Positions 34,701 to 43,900 of a stretch of 64,000 nucleotides of DNA are shown here, piece after piece. The notes beneath the pieces were generated by a model. The model was not told the origin of the DNA. It saw only the letters and a program-made list of their open reading frames with translations, and did no database searches. The first letter of the stretch is position 1. Every line of letters starts with the position of its first letter. Source of the stretch: a virus; IMG/VR virus record IMGVR_UViG_3300024503_000485, positions 64,001 through 128,000 of that record; one strand, given 5' to 3'. Both the position numbers and the translations under genes were made by a program.

Positions 34701-37700
34701 CGGAATAAGCACCACTGGCTGTTCCACTAGCTATGGCTACGTATTTTGGTGTTACAGCAGTACCAGATACTGACACGCTTGTAATTCCACCACTTACACC
34801 GGATACGGTTGACACGGTGATTGTTAAATTATTAGTTGGCGTGGTACCACCTAAACTTGCACCTAAAATTGTAACGGTATCACCAACTGCATATAATACA
34901 CCCGGCGAATTGATAGTTACACTATAAACTCCATTTCTTCTAGAAACATCAAATGTTGCTAGATTTCCTGAACCGCTTGTAGTTCCAGATAGTCCGGTGT
35001 AAGTTGAATAACCATCGCCAAATGCAATGTCTGTCCAGGTAGAACTTGCTGGAAGAGTTGATAATGATTTAGTAAATGCAGGTGCTGTAAATGATAGTCT
35101 TGGAGTAATAACATAAGTTGATGTTAAACTTAGCGAGCTAGCAATTGCAGTTCCTGGAACAACGTGATCCCAACCTGCTGTACCTGTTGATTCTTTATAA
35201 ACGGTAGCTACTTTTGAACCAGCGTTATAAGAATTAATATAACCGTATTGTCCTGCACCTGTACCTGCTGTAATATAAACAGCCATTCCAACGTATGCAG
35301 AACTTGTTGCTGTATCTGCTGCGGCAAGTGTAATTTGAGTTGTGTTTCCTGCCTGAGCTTGGTTAGAAGCAGTGACATAACCAGTGCCGCCTGTTCCGGA
35401 GCTATCGCCTGGATCAGTTAATCTAACTTGGAACACTCCGTTATCGCGGAATTCTCCCATTCTAGTTGCTGCACTATAGCCTGCACCGGATATTGAATAC
35501 GACCCTGTATGATAATCGCTACCAGCGTTTCCATATTCTAATAATAAAATATTGTTACCGTCAGTAATAACGTTTCTAATATCTGCTTCTGTTGAACGGT
35601 TATTGATTAAACCGGTAATTGGTGTTTCAGTAACATCAACGCCTTCTGCTACAGCACCATAGTCGCCGTAAGAGTTGTTACCGTTTGTTCCGCGAATTTT
35701 ACCGCCGTTTTCTGCTAGATAGCCAACGTGTGCATAGTAAGTAAAGATCGAAACAAGTTCTGCACGACCTAAGTTAGTTACCCATGCGCCAATTCCATCG
35801 CTAATAACTTGAGTAAAGTCATTAGACACCATCGAATCAACACCGCCATTGTGTAATGAGCCGTCAATCTTCTGACCAACAGCCGCTGTACCAAAGGTTG
35901 TAACGTTTTGTGTATATGTTGATTTGTTAGTTACCCACACGCGGTCATCGTTTGGTCCCCAACCATAGTCTAGAGAAACATAAGAACCTGCTAATGGACG
36001 TTGTGTACCAAATTCGTTTGCTGGTAATAGGCCTGTTGCGCTTACTGGGTTAGCTCCAGGTGTTGTTCCGTCTGAGCTTCCGTCAAGGCCTAGTAATGTT
36101 TGATTTCTAACTCCACAACCGTTTCTAACTAGATACATATCTTCTAGTTTTGAACCAGTTAATGCGTTTCTGTAATAACGAGCTGCTAATGCAGATTTGT
36201 AGTTTCCTGTATATTTTAAATCGTAAGCTAGTGCTTCAACGTAATTTCTAATATCGTTTTGGCAGTAAGAGCTTAGATAGTAGAATGTCATAGTCATTGA
36301 TCCAGAGGCTGCTGATAAATCAAGAGCTCCTGTCAATGATTCTGAAGTACTGATCTTAAATTGTGTTGCACTTATAATGCTATAAATGTAATATGTTGTT
36401 CCTGTTGAAACACCACCAAATGTAGTACCAGTAAATCTTACAGCATCTCCGACTTGCATCCATGCTGTGCTTGAGCAAGTTAGTTTATCATCTGAAGTTG
36501 TTGCTGTTACGGTTGCTTTGTAAGTGTTGTTGATATAAGCTGTTGCTTCTGCGGCTAAAAATTCTTTGTTTAGTAGTAGAATTTCTGCAGCATTTAACAC
36601 ATCTAAATCTTTTGTTGGAACATTTGTTCCAGTAACAATTGGAAGTGCTCCTGAATTTGCATATCCGATGATGTTTGAAAGTAAAATTTCTACTTGAGAA
36701 ACTGCATCGCCGGCAGCAACTAGCGCAGAACGAACTCCAATAAAGTCAATAATTCTACTAGTTGCTTCTAACTGGCTAGCAAGAACAACACCAGTTGAAG
36801 AAAGGCCTCTTTGATATGCCATTCCGTTTTGAATCGATAAGAAGTTTGATCCAAACATCATATCGTAGCCTAGTGCATCTACAATATACCCAACGTCTCG
36901 TGAACATAATGTTTCGTCAAAGTCTAATGTTGCAAATTCTCTCTTAATATGTTGAACCGCATCAGTTTGAATAGATGTTTTAGCTGCTTGTAATGTTGTA
37001 TTAGCGGCAGAAAGTGTTGCACTTACCCATGTTGTTTCTGGGGCAACACTAGATGGTGTTGTGCCAGTATTGATAGTGTCACGTATTTCTGTTAAACGTG
37101 TTGCTGCATAAGTACCAGCTGTTGAACTTCCTGCTGTGCCTGTTGTATCTTGAGTAGCAGCATTTCCTGTTGTCTTTGTCCAGCTACCTGTATTACCTTG
37201 TGCAATGTAAGTAATAATTGCAATTAAACGATTTTGCACAGCAATAGCAGCAGTTTTCTCGGATGAAGGTTCAACAAATGTTCCATTACTATAATATGAA
37301 CGTGCAGCAATAACGGTTGCTAGGTTACCACCATACATTAAATCATAATACAATGCTTCAACAATATATCCAATGTCTCTTGTACATGCTGTTTGTCCAG
37401 ATACTCCTAAACTAGTCCATAAAGAACTATAGTTTAAAACCATATATGCTGTAACTTCAGCTTGTAAAAATGATTTGTTAGCAAGAATTAATCTTGCGGC
37501 ATTGTAATAACCTGAAGTATAACCATAAGTTCCGCCGGTTGGTGTTGGACGAACATAAGAATCTGCATAAGCAAGACCGTTGTTAAGAACATCTTTAATT
37601 TCTCTTGCATTGTTTACAATAGAAAGTGCAGAAGTAGATAGTCTTAATTGTTCTTGAACTTTAGCAAAGATAAAATCTACGGTTGCTAAGGTTGGAGCAA

Positions 37701-40700
37701 GTTGGCTATTTAAAACAACCTGTGTTGATGTGATTCCTCTTCTATATGAACTTGCGGTTTTAATAGACATATAATTAGAACCAAACAAGAAGTCATAGTA
37801 TAATGCATCAATAATATATCCTGTATCTCTCTTACATAGAGTTTCATCATATGATAGAGTTGGGAAATATTCGTTAATATATTCGATTGTTTCTGTTTGA
37901 ATATATGATTTTGCAGCAAGAATTTTAGCACCAGCAGTTAACAAACCTGCGGCTGGCCATGTAATATCTGGAGCAACGGTTGTTGGTGCTGTTCCAGTGT
38001 TGATTGTGTCATAAATTTCTTGAACACGAGTCTGTGCAGTTGTCGCTGCACCTGCTGAGCCAGCTGTACCTGAAGTATCTTGTGTAGATGTGTTTCCTGT
38101 AGACTTAGTCCATCCGCCAGTATTACCAGTTGCAATATTGTCAATAATGTCTTTGATTCTATTAACGGTGGCTAATAGTGCTGTTTTTTGACCTGCTGGT
38201 TCTACTAATACTCCGTTACTATAATAAGCACGAGCGGCAATTACGGTTTGTAGATTACCGCCGTATGTTAAATCGTATACAAGAGCGTCTACAATGTAGC
38301 CCATATCACGAGTACATTTTGCTTTATCTCCTGCGCTTAATGCTGTCCAAACAGCATTATAGTTTGTATTCATATATGCTGAAACTTCGTCTTGAATAAA
38401 AGACTTGTTAGCAAGAATTAAACGAGCCGCATTTAGATAGCCTGCATCTGAAGCATTGTTAGATCCGCCTGTTGGAGTTGGATATACAAATGCTGATGCA
38501 TACGAATCTCCAAGTTCAATTACTTTCTTCATTTCTAAGATATTACTATCTGTGAATAAAGTAGCTGCTCCGGTGCCTGTGCCTGCTCTTTGTCCTGTTG
38601 TATTCTGTGTTTCGCTGTTTCCTGTTGTAGGTGTCACAGCAGTATTTGTAATAATATCATCAACAATAGATTGAATACGTTGAAGAGCTGATATAGATTT
38701 AGTTTTTTCATTAGCTGAAATTACACTTGGTGATGCTTCAGTTCTTGTTCCACGTAATTCATCTCCAACCACTGCGGTATTTGCAGGTACGATAATTGGT
38801 AATGTTTCATAATAATGGCCGGTTTTAACAAAAATTGTAAAGTGTGGAATTTCTTCTGCTGGAAGAGAATCTGTATCTCCGGCTGTGATTGCATCTGTTA
38901 CTATAGAAACTAAAGACGAAACTAAGTCTGATGCATCGGTTTCGGCTGTATAGTTTGTGTCAATTACCTGTTTAATTCTGTTTCCTACAGAAATACCATT
39001 CAATGTTTGATAATTTGCAGCAGGTGCAGCATTAGATAAAATGCTATCCATCAAACTTACACCGTAATTAATTGCAGCAACGGTCTGAGCTTCTTGTCCG
39101 CTAATATAGCTTGCGCCTAATGTTGTAAAATAGGCTTGAGCAGCTTCTATAGTTTTACCATTTCCTGTATGAGAAATATCATAGACAATAGCATCTACTA
39201 ATAGACCCATATCTCTTTGGCAAATAGTTTTATCATATGAGAAACCTGACCAAATTCCTGTGCCTGCGGTAATTTGATAATCAACCCATTCAACAATTTC
39301 TTTCTGAATAAATGTTCTGTTGATAGAAAGTAGATATTTTGCATTTGGGTATTCAGTACCTGCTTCAACTTGTTGAGCAGCATATCTTACACTTGCCCAT
39401 GGTTGGTCAATGGTTAGACCAAATGTTGGAGCAGGAGTGTTTGTTCCGTGAGGGGCAACATAATAAACTTTTGATACACGACCAAAGTATGCCCATGCTG
39501 GATAACCACCATCTACTGAAAGTACCTGACCTTCGTCGCCTATTGGTAATCTTGTTGGGCCAGATCCTGAATAATAAACTAAGTCGCCAGCAGTAGTAAG
39601 TACGCTTTCTTCGTTACCTGCTGTTAATAAATTCCAATAAGTTCCAAGAGTGTCGTTATCTGGACGGCTTGGTGTTGATGCTGTGTGGGCTTGAACACAA
39701 ATATAAGAATTTGGTCCATACTTAACTGCGTCGCCTAAAATATAAGCCGTTGAAGTTACCCATGTGCTTCTCCACTTGATACCTTCGTTTAATAAACTCC
39801 AATACGATGCGTTTGGCGGTCTTTGGTTTGAATTATCGGCTGTGGCAACATAGGTAAAACCGCCGTTACGAACAATTTCGCCAACTTTATAAGATGCACC
39901 AGACGACCAATCGCCAGCAAGTCTAAATCCTGTTGTAAACAAATCCCAATCTGTTGAATTAGTTGACGGTGCAAATCCGCCAGCAGATACATGATCTGTT
40001 TTTGCAATATAAGTATTTCCACCGTAGCGAACAATATCGCCGGGTTGATATGTTGTACCTGAAGTCCAATCGCTTTCAAATTCAACACCTTCAACAAATT
40101 GATTCCATTTAGCAACATCGGTTACAAAACTTGCTGCTGCTGTGTGGTCAGTAATACAAATATAAACGCCACCGCCATTTTTAACTAGGTCGTTGACCTT
40201 GTATCTTGTTGCTGTAGTCCATGCACCTTTGTATTCAACGCCTTGATTAAAATAATCCCACTTGCTTTGATCAGCTTCTAATCCAAGAGCAACGGTAGCA
40301 GCTGATGTATGATATTCGTTACATACATATGTTGTACCGCCGTACTTGATAACATCGCCTAGTTTATATCTAGTAGATGATGTCCATGCACCTTTCCAAT
40401 CAAGTCCTTTAGAAAATAAATCCCACTTGCTTTGATCAGCTTCTAATCCAAGAGCATTTGTACCTGCGGCAGTATGTGCGGTGTTACATAGGTAGGTGTA
40501 ACCACCGTACTTAACAATATCATTTACTTTATATGTTGTTCCAGCGACCCATGCACTCTTCCAATCAAAACTTTCTGCAAATAAATCCCAATCGCTTTGA
40601 TTATCTTCTAATGTCGAATCACTAGTATGTCCATTATTACAAATATAAACATAACCACCGTACTTAACGATGTCGTTTTCTTTGTAAAGTGTTGTTGCAG

Positions 40701-40917
40701 TCCAATCACCTTTCCAAACTTGACCGTCTGCAAACAAATTCCATTTAGTTGGAATATTATCTAAGTCTGTATAGAAATCAGCTGCTGCTGTGTGACCGAC
40801 TACGCAAAGATATGTACGTCCGCCATATGCAATAATGTCGTCTTTATAGTATGTAGTACCGGTTGTCCAGTCATCTTTCCATACAAATCTAATTCTACCT
40901 AATTTAAACTCTGCCAT
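31702..40917 (-). CDS. Giant modular tail protein, 3071 aa
   Basis: The largest gene of the window. Order: eight tandem ~50-residue units of CBM5/12 type (W..GT.Y...D.V.YGG..Y.C..HT..., residues about 14-440); VYYVAPHGTN leading to a beta-helix-like domain (VPANTAVVGDELRGT); six copies of a helical unit NKxFIQxE ... CxRDxGYIVDALxYDLxYGGN (nt about 36.55-39.35 kb); a second beta-helix block (NGGKIRGTNGNNSYGDYGAVAEG); an Asp-box propeller-like block with about 12 SxDGxTW motifs (33.1-35.1 kb); and a C-terminus GRVFYTSTDQDGNFRVGGLF shared with the 1832-residue protein. There is no catalytic motif. It probably forms a long fibre or baseplate appendage with glycan-binding modules. GGAG lies before the ATG; the late promoter is at 40944. 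Confidence 0.92.
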   Translation of the reverse strand: MAEFKLGRIRFVWKDDWTTGTTYYKDDIIAYGGRTYLCVVGHTAAADFYTDLDNIPTKWNLFADGQVWKGDWTATTLYKENDIVKYGGYVYICNNGHTSDSTLEDNQSDWDLFAESFDWKSAWVAGTTYKVNDIVKYGGYTYLCNTAHTAAGTNALGLEADQSKWDLFSKGLDWKGAWTSSTRYKLGDVIKYGGTTYVCNEYHTSAATVALGLEADQSKWDYFNQGVEYKGAWTTATRYKVNDLVKNGGGVYICITDHTAAASFVTDVAKWNQFVEGVEFESDWTSGTTYQPGDIVRYGGNTYIAKTDHVSAGGFAPSTNSTDWDLFTTGFRLAGDWSSGASYKVGEIVRNGGFTYVATADNSNQRPPNASYWSLLNEGIKWRSTWVTSTAYILGDAVKYGPNSYICVQAHTASTPSRPDNDTLGTYWNLLTAGNEESVLTTAGDLVYYSGSGPTRLPIGDEGQVLSVDGGYPAWAYFGRVSKVYYVAPHGTNTPAPTFGLTIDQPWASVRYAAQQVEAGTEYPNAKYLLSINRTFIQKEIVEWVDYQITAGTGIWSGFSYDKTICQRDMGLLVDAIVYDISHTGNGKTIEAAQAYFTTLGASYISGQEAQTVAAINYGVSLMDSILSNAAPAANYQTLNGISVGNRIKQVIDTNYTAETDASDLVSSLVSIVTDAITAGDTDSLPAEEIPHFTIFVKTGHYYETLPIIVPANTAVVGDELRGTRTEASPSVISANEKTKSISALQRIQSIVDDIITNTAVTPTTGNSETQNTTGQRAGTGTGAATLFTDSNILEMKKVIELGDSYASAFVYPTPTGGSNNASDAGYLNAARLILANKSFIQDEVSAYMNTNYNAVWTALSAGDKAKCTRDMGYIVDALVYDLTYGGNLQTVIAARAYYSNGVLVEPAGQKTALLATVNRIKDIIDNIATGNTGGWTKSTGNTSTQDTSGTAGSAGAATTAQTRVQEIYDTINTGTAPTTVAPDITWPAAGLLTAGAKILAAKSYIQTETIEYINEYFPTLSYDETLCKRDTGYIIDALYYDFLFGSNYMSIKTASSYRRGITSTQVVLNSQLAPTLATVDFIFAKVQEQLRLSTSALSIVNNAREIKDVLNNGLAYADSYVRPTPTGGTYGYTSGYYNAARLILANKSFLQAEVTAYMVLNYSSLWTSLGVSGQTACTRDIGYIVEALYYDLMYGGNLATVIAARSYYSNGTFVEPSSEKTAAIAVQNRLIAIITYIAQGNTGSWTKTTGNAATQDTTGTAGSSTAGTYAATRLTEIRDTINTGTTPSSVAPETTWVSATLSAANTTLQAAKTSIQTDAVQHIKREFATLDFDETLCSRDVGYIVDALGYDMMFGSNFLSIQNGMAYQRGLSSTGVVLASQLEATSRIIDFIGVRSALVAAGDAVSQVEILLSNIIGYANSGALPIVTGTNVPTKDLDVLNAAEILLLNKEFLAAEATAYINNTYKATVTATTSDDKLTCSSTAWMQVGDAVRFTGTTFGGVSTGTTYYIYSIISATQFKISTSESLTGALDLSAASGSMTMTFYYLSSYCQNDIRNYVEALAYDLKYTGNYKSALAARYYRNALTGSKLEDMYLVRNGCGVRNQTLLGLDGSSDGTTPGANPVSATGLLPANEFGTQRPLAGSYVSLDYGWGPNDDRVWVTNKSTYTQNVTTFGTAAVGQKIDGSLHNGGVDSMVSNDFTQVISDGIGAWVTNLGRAELVSIFTYYAHVGYLAENGGKIRGTNGNNSYGDYGAVAEGVDVTETPITGLINNRSTEADIRNVITDGNNILLLEYGNAGSDYHTGSYSISGAGYSAATRMGEFRDNGVFQVRLTDPGDSSGTGGTGYVTASNQAQAGNTTQITLAAADTATSSAYVGMAVYITAGTGAGQYGYINSYNAGSKVATVYKESTGTAGWDHVVPGTAIASSLSLTSTYVITPRLSFTAPAFTKSLSTLPASSTWTDIAFGDGYSTYTGLSGTTSGSGNLATFDVSRRNGVYSVTINSPGVLYAVGDTVTILGASLGGTTPTNNLTITVSTVSGVSGGITSVSVSGTAVTPKYVAIASGTASGAYSADGSTWTAMTLPASATWTAIAYGQVSTGVSYFVAVASGGTSAAYSTDGINWTSASLGTSASWSDVTYGNQKFVAVSRTSGSAYYSVSTTGTSWSTSTQSVDAVAVTYGYNRFVMIGGGFSRASAYSTDGSTWTVGATSLPANNDSTTSNWIDVAYGNGRYVAISDSSGNAAYSFDGATWTASTLPGIYEWSSINYGGGVFYVTSYGDYAATSEDGVTWTLRDGSHASLAISTTAKDTNPGSYTARTLPASAYWQDVIWTGSKFVAVGHDNVATPYAASSTDGETWTSVTLATPSSSWEYTAIAYNGSNQYIAVIANTRHLATSTDGVTWTGTTNAIPTQGQWSDMIYAGSKYVAISGGQNRTAYSTDGVTWLNGTISASSTEYTSIAYGQPGATAYYVVVTGITATSQLSAYSTDGITWTAGNTLPSADYWSSVVYGNGKFVTVAGGPNGTSTKAAYSSNGTSWTSATMPGAAARWYRVVYGGGAYTAFAYNSTRTAYSTDGITWVEGPALPATRNWNAAAYGNNRNVALPTTASSGAASINFVLNTNLITTSDTTANISVNDRVRFTGTTFGGVRNDTYYWVISVESTNTTQFSVSTSKGGSALVLSAASGTMTAVVAKEYVASALGSISGSPKWMVLAPTSPKAQGVVAGAKTRARAYVTNNQITEIWIHEPGSGYSSAPTMTITDPNNTGSDATVEIRVGDGALSQPIWTNRGTGYTAASATVTGDGYADNYQVSSYVGFKNLTDVPRAGSNVQIAGINDVWYRLVTVTGLIPNTDGTYNATLQLSPALGAAEAPDHETAISIRRRYSQVRLTGHDFLDVGTGNKTQTNYPDLPLQDPVPANETVGSEGGRVFYTSTDQDGNFRVGGLFNVEQSTGVATLNADAFNIAGLNELSLGSVALGGSGATISEFSTDPFFTQDSDSVIPTQRAIKAYITSQIGGGGSSLNVNTLTAGVVYIAGQTIATTTNVQININTKVNFKGGIAGDPLVLNYFLLNK
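32094..32145 (-). repeat. 52-bp exact repeat, copy A
   Basis: Identical to 41365-41416. Encodes the shared GRVFYTSTDQDGNFRVG signature of the two giant paralogues. Confidence 0.88.
40254..40456 (-). repeat. Direct repeat, 38 bp, period 165 bp
   Basis: Identical 38-bp segments at 40254-40291 and 40419-40456 within the CBM-like units of the 3071-residue gene (encoding ALGLEADQSKWD). They indicate recent unit duplication. Confidence 0.85.
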
Positions 40918-40943
40918 TTATAGCTCCGTTATGCAAGTATTAA

Positions 40944-40951
40944 TATTTATT
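40944..40951 (-). promoter_or_regulatory. T4-type late promoter, AATAAATA
   Basis: Predicted leader of about 20 nt with GGAG before ATG 40917. It drives the 3071-residue protein through the 214-residue gene, to the terminator at 27032-27086. Confidence 0.65.
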
Positions 40952-40972
40952 CAATCCGTAAATGCTAGGTTT

Positions 40973-43900
40973 TTAAGTTCCTGATAAGAACTTAGATGCC
41001 ACTAACATAGTTCCGTCTATTCCTCGTTTAAAGTTTACTTTTGATGTAAAAATTAACTCATCCCCTGTAGTTGTGCCAAGTGCCTGTGGTCCAACTTGAA
41101 CAATACCAGCAACAAGTTGGGCTGTAACTGCGTCTGCACCACCTCCAGAAACACGTCTTTGAATATACGCTTTAATTGCTCTCTGTGTTGGTACAACATT
41201 GTTTGAATCTGCTGTAAACGTTATGTCTGTTGAAAATTCTCTAACGACAACGCCTGATCCACCAACGGTAACACCACCCAACCTCAATTCTTCTAGACCT
41301 TGTAGTTCAAAGAATTGAGCATTTAATGTAACCGTGCCCGTTGCCTGTTCAACTGAGAATAATTCACCAACTCTAAAGTTACCGTCTTGGTCAGTACTTG
41401 TGTAGAACACACGACCTCCATCGCGTTCTCTAACTTCATCTTCTGGAGCAAGAACGGTTCCGTTTGGATTTAATGTATCCGGGTAGTTAGTTGAATAGAA
41501 TCCTCCAAGACCGATATCTAAAAAGTCATGTCCAGTTAAACGAACCTGCGAATATTGCTGACGAATTTCAACCGATGTTCCGTGTTCTGGGCTTTCTTCT
41601 CTTCCTAGATCTTTAGCAATGGTTAATCTTGCGGTATAGTTTCCAATTGATCCGCTTAAGATTGTTGCTGTTAATAATTTATAAGTGTAATCGTCAATTC
41701 CAGCAATGTTTAAGTTATCGCCCGGTCCTGGAATTCTAGTCAAGTTATTAACAACTAAAGAGTCTCCAATTTGATATTGATCTTTATACCCGTCTCCTGA
41801 TACGGTTAATACGGTACTAGAAGTTTCGTAACCTGTACCTGCATTAATAATTGTAGGATTACCTAAAACTCCATTACCAATTCTAACTGCTGTAGAAACA
41901 TCTGAGCTGTTACTTGGATCTGTAATGGTCATTGCTGGTGCTGATGTGTATCCGCTACCAGGTTCCCAAATATTAATACTAGAAATTCTTCCTGCAACAA
42001 CTCTTGCTCTTGCCTGTGCTTGTACACCAGTGCTGATTAATCTACCAACATTGCTGTTAGTCGAGAATCCTGCAATTGCTAAGAATTTTCCTGGTTTCAT
42101 TGGGTTTCCAAAACATACTGCTGCCCAAGGTGCTGTTGTGCTTATCGATTGATAAGTCCAATTATAACCATCTTTTGATATTGCTATAGTATTTGTACCG
42201 GTTGCAACGGCAACAAACAGACCTTGACCATAAGTTACCTGTTGCCAGTTAGCCGCAGTTAGTGTTGATTCATACCATGTTGAACCGTTAAAACTAATTG
42301 AAACTTCGGTAGCACCTGCATAACCGCCTGATAGTGCTACCCAGCGATTGTTACCAAAGGCTAGGCTAATTGCACCTTGTGGTATGCTTGTGGCTGTCCA
42401 CGCTGTTCCATTTGTTGAATATGCAACCGCAGCACCTGCTGTTGAAGAATCACTAGCGGCTACTATAACAAATTTTCCCGAACCGTATTCGATAGCGTTC
42501 CAGTCAGCACCTTCTGGTAACGAAGATGTAGTCCATGTTGTTAGATCCAATGATGTAGCAACAATATTTTTGCTTCCAGAAATTGCTACCCATGTAGAAT
42601 TTCCATATGATACATCTCTCCAGTCTGTTGATCCCGGAATAGTCACCGATGACCAAGATGTGCCGTTAGTTGATTTTGCTACATAACCTCCTGTAGCAAA
42701 AGCTAATAATACTCCTCCAGTATATTTTATTTTTGTCCATAGTGCGGTTACTGGAAGTGTGCCGTTAGTCCAGGTTACCCCGTCGGCTGAATAAGCAGCA
42801 ACGTTGCTGTCAATAGCTACCGCTACCCAATATGTTCCATTGAATGCCAAACTACTCCATTGTCTGCTGTTTGGTAATGTAGTTGATGCTGACGTAAATC
42901 CCGGACTAGTAAATGTAATTCGTGGTTCAATTGCATAATTTGCTGTTGTGTTCAACGATGTTTGTATAGGAGTACCCTCAACAAGATGTTCCCACCCTGC
43001 TGCATGTAATAAGAATGAACCTGTAGCGTTAATTAGACCATATACTGAACCGCCTGACGATGTGCTAACTTTAATTTTGTTGTTTAATGAATCAATAGTA
43101 TGAACAAAATAAACAACATAATTAGCAATGTTTCCTATAGTTGTTCCAGAAAATACCACTGGTTGATTTACACTTAATGTTGTGGTGTCTAAAAGTGTAA
43201 TCCAGTTTCCTGATGAAGATGTTGCCGAACATGATATTGGGCTTGTAGATTCTTTAGCTACATAAACAACTTTTCCTGTTGCATCATAATCGGCAATATA
43301 TCCATATTGGCCAACACCTTGACCAGATGGAATTAAAATTCTCATTGTTTTATAAGTTGCAGCATCGTTTTCGTCTGATCCTGCAATTACAAATGTATAT
43401 GCATCAGTTGTACCTTGGCCGGCGTTGGTTGTAAACACATATCCAGAACCTCCTTCTGCAGACGAATCGCCTCTATTTGTAATTCTTACTTCGTAAACTC
43501 CACCATCTCTAATTTCATTACCTGAAACTTGTGCATTAATTCCAGAACCAACAATAGAGTATGAAGCACTAGAATAACCGTTACCGGCATGAGAATAAAA
43601 GACCTTCATTAATCCTTGGTCGTCGTTAACCATAGTCTGATACACATCTGCATCATAGTATCTATTGTTTACGGTGCAGGTAATTGGATCTTCTGTGGTA
43701 TTATATTTTTCAGATACAGCACCATAGGTTCCGTAAGAGCAGTTTCCGTTGGTTCCTCGGATCTTACCACCGTTTGTACATAGATAACCAATGTGGCAAT
43801 AATATGTAAAGATCGAAACACATTCTGTTCGGCCTTCACCGTTGGCCCATACACCAATACCGTCACTTAAAATTTGTGTGAAGTCGTTAGCAACCATTGT

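Noticed and set aside
40960-40995. Hairpin AAGTTC/GAACTT at the end of the 1832-aa gene
   Set aside because: The stem overlaps the last codons and is followed by As, not Ts, on the transcribed strand, so it does not look like a terminator.
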